Positions 15,719-22,096 of a stretch of 22,096 bases of DNA are shown here, in pieces. Source of the DNA: Sedimentisphaerales bacterium (GTDB lineage Bacteria; Planctomycetota; Phycisphaerae; Sedimentisphaerales; SG8-4); contig JAFGJR010000177.1 of assembly GCA_016928975.1 (NCBI GenBank), positions 1-22,096 of the forward strand, written 5' to 3'. The first letter of the stretch is position 1. Each line of letters begins with the position of its first letter. Made by a program: the position numbers and the translations under genes. The notes beneath the pieces were generated by a model. It ran no database searches. It had not been told where the DNA came from and saw only the letters and a list, made by a program, of their open reading frames with translations.

Positions 15719-17521
15719 ATGTCTCATCGCGCGGATGTGAGCAACCGGAACCCGGATGCCGGCCCTGGAAGACTCCAGCGGTTCTGCATACGAGGGCTCT
15801 TTCCCATCGTCGGCCTTTTCTCCGTCGTATGGTTCCTGGTGCGCGTGATTCCCAAGCCGTCGCGAGCTGCCTATCCGTGCCAGAGGGTGGCATTCCCGCT
15901 TGCATCGAGTTTTGTTCTGTGGCTGCTGGGCCTGGCGGGTTCGGCCGTGGCATTCCGCAGGGCGAAATGGCATCTCGCCCGCGAGAGAGTGCTCGCGGCA
16001 GTAGTGTGCCTGGGCCTTGGCGTTGGCGTCGTGTGGTTGCTCGTGAATCCGGTCGAGCGTCCAGTCATTGCGAACCCCATCGTGCCGAACGTACCGCTTG
16101 GTGTTGCCCGGGGTGTGCAGCCGGGCCGGGTGGTCTGGATTCATGATGCCAATGCCACCGATTGGGGCGGATACAGCTCGCCTGAGCCATGGTATGACGA
16201 TGCGCACACGGACCCTGCGGTCGTACGGAACATGGTGTCACGGGCCATTCGCGGCCTGGCGGGTGAGGGCACAGACGCAGAGGCCTGGGATAAGCTGTTT
16301 CGATATTTCAACCAGGTCCGTGGCAGGGGGGACGCCGGTTACGTTCCGGGGCAGAAGATTGCCATCAAGATCAACAACACGCTGTGCTACAACGCCGACA
16401 CGACCACGTTTGAGCAACAGCGGGACAACGTGAACCGGATCGACAACTCGCCGCAGATGATCGTCGCGCTGCTTCGCCAACTGGTGAGCGTGGTTGGCGC
16501 CGCGCAGGAAGACATCAGCATCGGCGATCCAGGGCGGATCATGCCGGGTCTCATCTATGACAAGGTCCACCCGGAGTTCCCCGATGTCCAATACTTGTCC
16601 AGTGTCGGCGGGCATGGCCGGACACCGGCGGAGTTCTCCCAGGTCCCATTCTACTGGAGCACGAAAGCGGCGGACGGCACGAAGCAGGATTTCCTGCCCA
16701 CAGCGTTCGCGGAGGCAGACTACTTCATCAACTTCGCGGTTCTTAAGAGCCACGATCAAGGCGGAATCACCGTGTGCGGCAAGAACCTCTACGGCTCACT
16801 GATTCGCAACCCCGATCGCACCCTCGGGGGCAAACGATACAACTACTATGACATGCACACGACCCTGCCGAAGAACACGCCCGGCGCCGGGAAATACCGT
16901 GCGCTCGTGGACCTGATGGGCCATCCGCAGTTGGGCGGCAAGACGCTGCTGTATATCGTGGATGGGTTGTTCGCCGGCAGGAACTGGTCCTCCGACCCGG
17001 TGAAGTGGAGCATTCCCCCATTCGACGGAGACTGGCCTTCCAGTGTGTTCGTCTCGCAGGACCCGGTGGCGATCGATTCAGTGTGCAACGACTTTCTGTG
17101 GATCGAGTGGAGCGATCTGCCGCGCATGAGCGGGGCGGACGACTACCTGACCGAAGCGGCGATGGCGGACAAGCCGCCCTCCGGCACATTCTATGATCCC
17201 GACGGGGACGGCGTCCGGCTGGAGAGCCTCGGCGTCCACGAGCACTGGAACAGCCCGCTCGACAAGAAGTACTCGCGCAACCTCGGCACCGGCAAGGGCA
17301 TCGAGCTGGCCAGCCCTGTGAAGGCGGACTTCGACGGGGACTCCGTGGTGCAATGCCGGGACTTGCAGGCTCTGTGCGACCAATGGCTGGGACTCTTGAC
17401 AGCATCAGTGGCCGATTTGTCCGACCCCGGGGGTGACGGTATCGTCAATCTGCGAGACTTCGCCGTCTTCGCCCGCTCCTGGACGCACAACCCGCCGCAT
17501 GAGAGTGGCAGTACCGAGTGA
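15719..17521 (+). CDS. Membrane-anchored DUF362 protein with C-terminal dockerin-type repeats
   Basis: This 600-residue protein starts at an ATG with CTGGAGG at 15704-15710. Three hydrophobic segments lie at about 25-44, 58-79 and 91-109. The loop between the second and third is strongly basic (RRAKWHLARER), which by the positive-inside rule places everything after residue 110 outside the cytoplasm. Residues about 125-500 are a DUF362 domain, with KIAIKINNT, a DYFINFAVLKSH segment and a CGKNLYGSL stretch. The C-terminus (about 537-592) has two dockerin type I-like calcium-binding repeats, DFDGDSVVQCRDL and DPGGDGIVNLRDF. DUF362 has no established reaction, and some relatives are fused to ferredoxin domains, which are absent here. 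Dockerin repeats bind cohesins in cellulosomes, but in planctomycetes they are common C-terminal modules of unknown partner. Confidence 0.82.
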   Translation: MSHRADVSNRNPDAGPGRLQRFCIRGLFPIVGLFSVVWFLVRVIPKPSRAAYPCQRVAFPLASSFVLWLLGLAGSAVAFRRAKWHLARERVLAAVVCLGLGVGVVWLLVNPVERPVIANPIVPNVPLGVARGVQPGRVVWIHDANATDWGGYSSPEPWYDDAHTDPAVVRNMVSRAIRGLAGEGTDAEAWDKLFRYFNQVRGRGDAGYVPGQKIAIKINNTLCYNADTTTFEQQRDNVNRIDNSPQMIVALLRQLVSVVGAAQEDISIGDPGRIMPGLIYDKVHPEFPDVQYLSSVGGHGRTPAEFSQVPFYWSTKAADGTKQDFLPTAFAEADYFINFAVLKSHDQGGITVCGKNLYGSLIRNPDRTLGGKRYNYYDMHTTLPKNTPGAGKYRALVDLMGHPQLGGKTLLYIVDGLFAGRNWSSDPVKWSIPPFDGDWPSSVFVSQDPVAIDSVCNDFLWIEWSDLPRMSGADDYLTEAAMADKPPSGTFYDPDGDGVRLESLGVHEHWNSPLDKKYSRNLGTGKGIELASPVKADFDGDSVVQCRDLQALCDQWLGLLTASVADLSDPGGDGIVNLRDFAVFARSWTHNPPHESGSTE

Positions 17522-17559
17522 TCGGCCTTGGCGGCTCGGCGCGACCACGAATAGACAGC

Positions 17560-17627
17560 GCCGGGGCACTGCCGTGGAAGGTGCTCCCATCAGCCCTGGG
17601 CGAGGTAAGCTTCAGCAGTGCCCCGGC
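17560..17627. repeat. 13-bp perfect inverted repeat with 42-base centre
   Basis: GCCGGGGCACTGC (17560-17572) and GCAGTGCCCCGGC (17615-17627) are exact reverse complements. The element begins 39 bases after the DUF362 stop. No T-run follows directly and no flanking target duplication is visible. It may fold the 3' end of the DUF362 mRNA or be a small non-autonomous repeat. Confidence 0.55.
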
Positions 17628-17711
17628 CAATCCGTTGCAATCCAAAGAGATCGAATAGCGACAGCCCGCAACTGCACGGGTGCTGCATCGTTCGCCGTAG
17701 TTTCAACAACC

Positions 17712-17788
17712 CTCCGTGATACAGCTTGCTGGAACATCGCCATCAATGCACGGCGACCTCGTTCCATGCTCTCCGTGATCCACCTTGC
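17712..17788. repeat. 18-bp direct repeat, period 59
   Basis: CTCCGTGATACAGCTTGC (17712-17729) recurs as CTCCGTGATCCACCTTGC (17771-17788), with 16 of 18 positions identical. Each copy sits in otherwise non-coding sequence. The origin is unknown. Confidence 0.55.
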
Positions 17789-17872
17789 AAGGCTATCACG
17801 CTGCCTGCCGCTTGTCAATACCTAAGCCTACCTTTTTTACAGGAAATTGCAGCGTCCTGTCGGGGGGTGCAG

Positions 17873-17909
17873 AAACCGGCCGGACCCATCGGCCACGGCA
17901 CGCCGGTTT
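17873..17909. promoter_or_regulatory. Inverted repeat just upstream of the hydrolase promoter
   Basis: Perfect 8-base arms AAACCGGC (17873-17880) and GCCGGTTT (17902-17909) lie 13 bases before the -35 box at 17923. The position suits an activator or repressor site, although the 21-base centre is long for a single dimer. Confidence 0.35.
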
Positions 17910-17922
17910 GTTATCTGACAGA

Positions 17923-17950
17923 TTGACAGTATTTGGCGGCCCAATAGAAT
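17923..17950 (+). promoter_or_regulatory. Strong promoter for the two-barrel glycoside hydrolase
   Basis: TTGACA (17923-17928) is perfect, and TAGAAT (17945-17950) follows after 16 bases. The predicted start is near 17957. The -10 box overlaps the first in-frame ATG (17949), so translation must begin further downstream. Confidence 0.6.
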
Positions 17951-18053
17951 GGCCTCCATGAACTGGGCCGAAAATGGACTCTCTGGGACCCGCACGAGGT
18001 CAAAGACGCGAGTGCCCGCCAATCCTATCTGTCCATCGTTGAAGGGGAGTACA

Positions 18054-20960
18054 GTGAGACTTGCCGCCTGCCTTCTCGTATTGCTGTCTTTGCGTGTCCA
18101 GGCTGCCCCGAACCATCGCAACACGGAGTGGTTCAAGGCGGCGGGATACGGCGTCTTCATGCATTTTCTGCCGGCCGATGCGACGGGCCTGGCCCGCGTC
18201 CACGAGTTCGACGTCCAGAACCTGGCGCGACAACTGGAAACGCTGGGGGCGAAGTACTTCGTGATCACTCTCGGGCAGAATTCAGGCTTTTTCAACTCGC
18301 CCAACGCCACATACGACCGGTACACCGGCTATGCGCCGGGCCAGCGCTGCTCGCCCCGCGATCTGCCGCTGGATCTGTACCGGGCGCTGACGCCCAAAGG
18401 CATCCGCCTGATGTTGTATCTGCCTTGCCAGACTCCGAACCAGGACGCTCGTGCCCAGAAGGCCTTCGGATTGCGCCAGGGAGCGCAGGATCAGCCCATT
18501 GACCTGGAGTTCGCCAGGAAGTGGGCACAGGTCATTCAGGAATGGTCCGATCGCTACGGCGACAAAGTGGCCGGGTGGTGGTTCGATGGAGGCTACGAAC
18601 ACATTCACTTCAACGAGGCGATCGCCCGGGTCTACGCGGCGGCGGTCAAGCACGGCAATCCGGACGCGATCGTGACGTTCAATCCCGGCGTCCGGCTCAT
18701 TCGCTGGACGCAGGCGGAGGACTACACGGCAGGTGAGCTGAATGAGCCTTTCGATATGGTCCCGGCCTCGCCGTGGGTGAACGGTTCGCAATGGCATGCA
18801 CTCACCTATCTCGGCTCCAACTGGTCCCGCCGGGACACGCGGTATCCCGCGGAGAGATGGGCCAAATGGGTGCGCACGGTAGTATCCAACGGTGGGGTCG
18901 TCACGCTCGACATGGGCCCGAATTGGGACCCCGCGTCGGGCCCGATCGGCGCTCTGGCGCAAGCACAGATGGATCAGGTCCGGGCGATCCAGGCGGCATT
19001 GCGCACGGCCTCTGTCGGATCCTATCCCAATCGCCTCACGCGGGCAGAGAGCTTCCTCGGAATCCACTTCGATTTTCACGCGGGGGCGGACTGTAACGCC
19101 ATCGGCAAGAACACCACCCGCGAGATGATCGAGAACGTGGTCAACCAGGTCCATCCGGACTACGTCCAGATTGACTGCAAAGGGCATCCGGGGCTCTCCA
19201 GCTATCCGACGAAGATCGGGAATCAGGCGCCCGGCTTCGTGGGCGACCCGCTGCGGCTCTGGCGGCAGGTGACCGCCGAACGCGGCGTCGCGCTGTACAT
19301 GCACTATTCCGGCGTGTGGGACTCCGAGGCCGTTCGTCGCCATCCGGAGTGGGCCGCCGTCGATGCGGACGGTAAGACCAGCGACAGGATCACTTCTCGC
19401 TTTGGACCCTACGTCGATCAGTTGCTGATTCCGCAATTGCGCGAATTGGCCGGCGATTACGGCGTGGACGGCGCCTGGATCGATGGCGACTGCTGGGCCT
19501 CGGTGCCCGACTACAGTGAACCGGCCCTGAAAGCATTCCGCCAGAGGACCGGTATTGACGATGTCCCCCGCAAACCCGGCGATCCGCATTGGTTTGGGTT
19601 CCTCCAATTTCACCGAGAGGCGTTCCGCGAATACGTGCGCCATTACATCGCGGAAGTGAAGAAGACGAACCCCGACTTCCAGTTGTGCAGCAACTGGGCG
19701 TTCACGGACCACATGCCGGAGCCGGTCAGCGCGCCGGTGGATTTCCTCTCGGGCGACTACTCGCCCGACGACAGCGTCAACTCCGCTCGCTTGTCGGGGC
19801 GCTATCTGACGCGTCAGGGCAAGCCGTGGGACCTGATGGCCTGGAGCTTCTCGCGCAGCAAGAGCAAGGACGGACGCAACCAGAAGACGGCGATCCAACT
19901 GCAACGTGAAGCGGCCGTCGTGCTGGCGCTTGGCGGCGGCTTTCAGGCCTACTTCACCCAGAAGCGGGACGGGTCCATTCGCGAGGAGAGAGTCCCTGTG
20001 ATGGCGGAAGTGGCCCGGTTCTGCCGGGCGAGGCAGGCCATCTGCCATCGGGCGATGGCGGTGCCGCAGGTGGCGCTGCTGTTCTCCACGGCCGCGCATT
20101 ATCGCAAGAGCAACGGGCTCTTTGCGCGGGACCTGGCCCGGATCAGCGGTGCTCTGCGAGCTCTATTGGAGGGTCAGCAATCGGTCGAGATTCTGGGGGA
20201 GCATCACCTCGCGGGCCGCATGGCGGACTATCCGCTCATCGTCGTACCCGAGTGGGAATACCTGGAGCCGAAGTTCAAAGACGAGCTGGTCGCGTATGTC
20301 AAAGGCGGCGGCAATCTGCTGCTCATCGGTCCCGGGACCGCGGCCATGTTTCAGACGCAGCTTGATGTGATACCGGAGGGGGAGCCGGCACCGGCCGCAG
20401 ACTGGCGCCTTGCGTACAATGGTGAACTGGGCGAGGTCACGGGAACGAAGCAACTTGTGAAACTGGGCCCGAGCTGCGAGCCATTCGGCAGACTCCAGCG
20501 AACCGGTGAAACCGGCGCATCGTCACAGCCGGCGGCATCTGTCCGTGAGTTCGGCCGGGGCAAGATCGCGGCGATGTACTTCACGTTTGGCCAGGGCTAC
20601 GTGAACGCGCGCACCGACCTGATGCGACAGTTCCTGAACGGCCTCGTACGGCGGCTTTTCCCCAGGCCGATGGTGGAGGTGAAAGGCTCGCCGGACGTCG
20701 ACGTGGTGGTTAACCGCCAGGACGGCAAGCTGGCGGTGAATCTCGTCAATACCGCCGGTCCGCATCAGCATGAGCCGATTCTGGACGTCATCCCGCCCGT
20801 CGGTCCTCTCGATGTGACGATTCGTCATGCCACGAAGCCAACGAGGATCATGTTGGAGCCTGCCGGCTCGCCACTGTCCTTCGAGCATCGCAACGGCGAA
20901 ATCTATCTCGTCGTGCCACGAGTGGACATTCACGAAGTCATCGTCGTCGAACCCGACTGA
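18054..20960 (+). CDS. Secreted GH29-like fucosidase fused to a second TIM-barrel glycosidase
   Basis: From the GTG at 18054 (AAGGGGAG at 18042-18049) the protein has 968 residues and begins with a clean signal peptide cut near VQA-AP at about residue 17. Residues about 20-320 resemble alpha-L-fucosidases of family GH29: an early WFKAAGYGVFMHF strand, and GWWFDGG with Asp178 at the position of the family's nucleophile. Residues about 330-670 form a second barrel-like domain with VQIDCKGHPG, YMHYSGVWDS and AWIDGDCWA (Asp477, Asp479 as candidate acids). This part resembles uncharacterised glycoside-hydrolase barrels. Residues about 680-765 resemble the flavodoxin/amidotransferase-like domain of GH42 beta-galactosidases (GGGNLLLIGPG). 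A beta domain follows to the end. GH29 enzymes of one barrel have about 450-600 residues, so this is a fusion. Release of fucose from a glycan is likely. The second activity is unknown. Confidence 0.82.
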   Translation: MRLAACLLVLLSLRVQAAPNHRNTEWFKAAGYGVFMHFLPADATGLARVHEFDVQNLARQLETLGAKYFVITLGQNSGFFNSPNATYDRYTGYAPGQRCSPRDLPLDLYRALTPKGIRLMLYLPCQTPNQDARAQKAFGLRQGAQDQPIDLEFARKWAQVIQEWSDRYGDKVAGWWFDGGYEHIHFNEAIARVYAAAVKHGNPDAIVTFNPGVRLIRWTQAEDYTAGELNEPFDMVPASPWVNGSQWHALTYLGSNWSRRDTRYPAERWAKWVRTVVSNGGVVTLDMGPNWDPASGPIGALAQAQMDQVRAIQAALRTASVGSYPNRLTRAESFLGIHFDFHAGADCNAIGKNTTREMIENVVNQVHPDYVQIDCKGHPGLSSYPTKIGNQAPGFVGDPLRLWRQVTAERGVALYMHYSGVWDSEAVRRHPEWAAVDADGKTSDRITSRFGPYVDQLLIPQLRELAGDYGVDGAWIDGDCWASVPDYSEPALKAFRQRTGIDDVPRKPGDPHWFGFLQFHREAFREYVRHYIAEVKKTNPDFQLCSNWAFTDHMPEPVSAPVDFLSGDYSPDDSVNSARLSGRYLTRQGKPWDLMAWSFSRSKSKDGRNQKTAIQLQREAAVVLALGGGFQAYFTQKRDGSIREERVPVMAEVARFCRARQAICHRAMAVPQVALLFSTAAHYRKSNGLFARDLARISGALRALLEGQQSVEILGEHHLAGRMADYPLIVVPEWEYLEPKFKDELVAYVKGGGNLLLIGPGTAAMFQTQLDVIPEGEPAPAADWRLAYNGELGEVTGTKQLVKLGPSCEPFGRLQRTGETGASSQPAASVREFGRGKIAAMYFTFGQGYVNARTDLMRQFLNGLVRRLFPRPMVEVKGSPDVDVVVNRQDGKLAVNLVNTAGPHQHEPILDVIPPVGPLDVTIRHATKPTRIMLEPAGSPLSFEHRNGEIYLVVPRVDIHEVIVVEPD

Positions 20961-20979
20961 GCCTGGGCGTGAGAAAGAA

Positions 20980-21004
20980 GGCGACGCCAGCGCGTGGCTG
21001 CGCC
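20980..21004 (-). terminator. Probable terminator of the hydrogenase maturation operon
   Basis: Read on the minus strand, an outer GGCG/CGCC and an inner GCCA/TGGC stem with a small internal loop form a hairpin 12 bases after the hycI stop, followed by TTCTTTCTC. The hairpin also lies 19 bases after the stop of the converging hydrolase gene and may serve both, though the T-run favours the minus direction. Confidence 0.45.
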
Positions 21005-21016
21005 TGATGCTTGCTT

Positions 21017-21502
21017 CTATCGATCTCGTCCGAAAAGCTGCGTGAGTGTATCCACAAGTGTTCCCACGGCCTCCCGCACGGCGGGGGAGAGGCAATCACC
21101 CAGCTTCGTCTGTGCCGCCTGAATCCCGATCACACGGACGTCGAGCGTTCTCTCTCGACGGACCAGGTCGAGGGACAGGTGGAGGGCAAGGGCGTGGGTG
21201 GAGAAGGCGAGCGCCTGGATCTGGTCAGGCATGCAGACACGTATCTGTCCCGGCCGGCCGCCGAAATCGATGGCGTCCACGATGAACAGCACATCCGGCG
21301 ACGCCTTCAGAATCACGCCGATGTAGTTCTCCGGGACGGTGCCGGCATCGATCACCCTCGCGGACACCCTGCCCGACAGACGCTCGCACACCAACGGACC
21401 CGCGGCGTCGTCGCCTTTCAGGGTGCTCCCTATACCGACGATCACCACCCTCGAATCTCGCCATTGCGCGAGCGACTCCAGTAGCCGTTGGTCCACCCCC
21501 AT
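21017..21502 (-). CDS. hycI: Hydrogenase maturation endopeptidase, HycI type
   Basis: This 161-residue protein belongs to the M52 family, which trims the C-terminus of a [NiFe]-hydrogenase large subunit after nickel insertion, in the cytoplasm. The opening VGIGSTLKGDDAAGPLV carries Asp31, followed by Asp76 in VDAIDFGG and His103 in STHALAL. These are the three positions that bind the incoming nickel in HycI. The PENYIGVI stretch is typical of the HycI branch, which serves group 3 and 4 hydrogenases. The ATG at 21502 lies 4 bases after the stop of the ferredoxin gene, so the two are surely one operon. The large subunit it cuts is not in the window and probably lies to the right of the edge. 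Confidence 0.93.
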   Translation of the reverse strand: MGVDQRLLESLAQWRDSRVVIVGIGSTLKGDDAAGPLVCERLSGRVSARVIDAGTVPENYIGVILKASPDVLFIVDAIDFGGRPGQIRVCMPDQIQALAFSTHALALHLSLDLVRRERTLDVRVIGIQAAQTKLGDCLSPAVREAVGTLVDTLTQLFGRDR

Positions 21503-21506
21503 GGCG

Positions 21507-22096
21507 TCACAGTCGGATATTCAGCTCGTACTTGCACTTCGGGCACAGAATGCGAGTGAAATCGCGTGGTCGGACATCCGCCACTTGCGAAGAGGCGACG
21601 CCCGGCGGCTCGTTCGACCCCGCCTCATCCTTGGCGAGCAGCAAAGACGGATTGGCATAGGCCAGCGGTCCCAGCCGTTCGTAGAGCCACGCAAGATGCT
21701 TCCTGGTCCCGATGGAAGCCCCACATCGCTCGCATCGTTGCAGCTCGTGCTCGTGGGTTTCCATCATGCTCCGTCGATCGAGACCGGCCAGGTCCCACTG
21801 GTTTGACAGGCGGATGCCCGTCTGCGTCGTGCAGTCGTCGTGGCAGTTGCCGCAGAAGATGCACGTGTCGTACCGCAGGGTGATTCGCCGTACTGGGTGG
21901 TCGCCGTTGAGCTCATCGACCAGCGTCAGGGCACTGGTCGGGCAGACGTTGACGCACGCTCCGCAGCCCACGCACGTAGCCGAGTCGAACTCCGGTTTGC
22001 CCCGATATCTTTCAGGAACGACACAAGGCTCGGCGGGAAACCGTGTCGTGAATCGGGGCGACAGGACCGCCGTCACGGCTTCCTTCAGCTCTCGCA
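21507..22096 (-). CDS. Ferredoxin subunit of a group 4 [NiFe]-hydrogenase (HycF/HyfH type), 5' end beyond window
   Basis: At least 189 residues are visible from the GTG at 22076, but the frame stays open to the window edge with a RELKEA stretch typical of the family's N-terminus, so the true start is probably outside. Numbered from that GTG, CxxCxxCxxxC sets at Cys35-Cys45 and Cys72-Cys82 bind two 4Fe-4S clusters. A C-terminal CERC (115-118) and CPKC (178-181) form a likely zinc ribbon. This matches HycF/HyfH-type subunits of formate-hydrogenlyase-like or Ech-like complexes, which pass electrons to the NiFe small subunit at the membrane's cytoplasmic face. It resembles NuoI of complex I, but the zinc-binding tail and the adjacent hycI favour a hydrogenase. 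The second motif lacks the usual Pro after its last Cys. Confidence 0.88.
   Translation of the reverse strand, partial: RELKEAVTAVLSPRFTTRFPAEPCVVPERYRGKPEFDSATCVGCGACVNVCPTSALTLVDELNGDHPVRRITLRYDTCIFCGNCHDDCTTQTGIRLSNQWDLAGLDRRSMMETHEHELQRCERCGASIGTRKHLAWLYERLGPLAYANPSLLLAKDEAGSNEPPGVASSQVADVRPRDFTRILCPKCKYELNIRL

Larger units (their letters stand above)
17522..18053. other. Long intergenic region with repeats and a promoter
   Basis: I find no supported gene in this 532-base stretch. A 68-codon minus-strand frame (17612-17818, TTG start) has no ribosome binding site, and an in-frame extension of the next gene to the ATG at 17949 overlaps that gene's own -10 box. The region contains a 13-bp inverted repeat (17560-17627), an 18-bp direct repeat (17712-17729 and 17771-17788), a run of T at about 17832-17837, an 8-bp inverted repeat (17873-17909) and a promoter (17923-17950). 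Confidence 0.6.

Noticed and set aside
18282..20099. 605-codon minus-strand frame inside the two-barrel hydrolase
   Set aside because: The plus strand encodes conserved glycosidase motifs throughout. The minus frame has no domain or ribosome binding site.

Overview
The window is a GC-rich bacterial chromosome segment with genes on both strands. The gene content points to a polysaccharide-degrading, probably anaerobic member of the Planctomycetota, most likely class Phycisphaerae. The indicators are a DUF1080 domain joined to a TolB-like propeller, a secreted protein with a Pro-Ala-Pro type PEP-CTERM tail, a FlgI-like lipoprotein with HEAT repeats, a DUF362 protein ending in dockerin-type repeats, a sulfatase, a GH29-type fucosidase and part of an energy-converting hydrogenase locus. 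The taxonomic placement is inference from gene content, because no rRNA or tRNA gene is present.

Layout, left to right. 1-406 is an intergenic island of 7-bp tandem repeats and competing hairpins, ending in a promoter. 407-2485 encodes a secreted DUF1080/propeller protein. 2486-2897 is a second gene-poor stretch with a promoter, a long leader and a hairpin in front of a C39-like PEP-CTERM protein (2898-3680) that is followed by a hairpin terminator. 3897-4541 (minus) is a lipoprotein of unknown function. 4766-5185 is a YjbQ-family enzyme. 5295-6923 is a FlgI-like/HEAT lipoprotein, and 7018-10602 is a full-length SMC chromosome-condensation ATPase. Two adjacent M16 peptidase subunits (10776-12014, 12019-13245) have complementary active-site losses and probably form one heterodimeric protease. 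They are followed by a Tat-exported sulfatase (13283-15049). A promoter and a structured leader precede a 118-aa protein of unknown function (15291-15647) and a membrane-anchored DUF362/dockerin protein (15719-17521). A 532-bp intergenic region carries a 13-bp inverted repeat, an 18-bp direct repeat and a strong promoter for a two-barrel glycoside hydrolase (18054-20960). On the minus strand at the right edge are a hydrogenase maturation protease (21017-21502) and a ferredoxin subunit of a group 4 hydrogenase (21507 to the edge, incomplete).

Functional themes. The DUF1080 protein, sulfatase and fucosidase fit extracellular breakdown of sulfated, fucose-containing glycans, though they are not in a single operon. 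The hydrogenase genes fit fermentative or formate-linked H2 metabolism. SMC and YjbQ are housekeeping. No mobile element, CRISPR array or defence system is visible. The observations I consider most worth checking are the structured leader at 15114-15290, the short upstream reading frame in front of smc, the two-barrel hydrolase, and the extracytoplasmic DUF362/dockerin protein.
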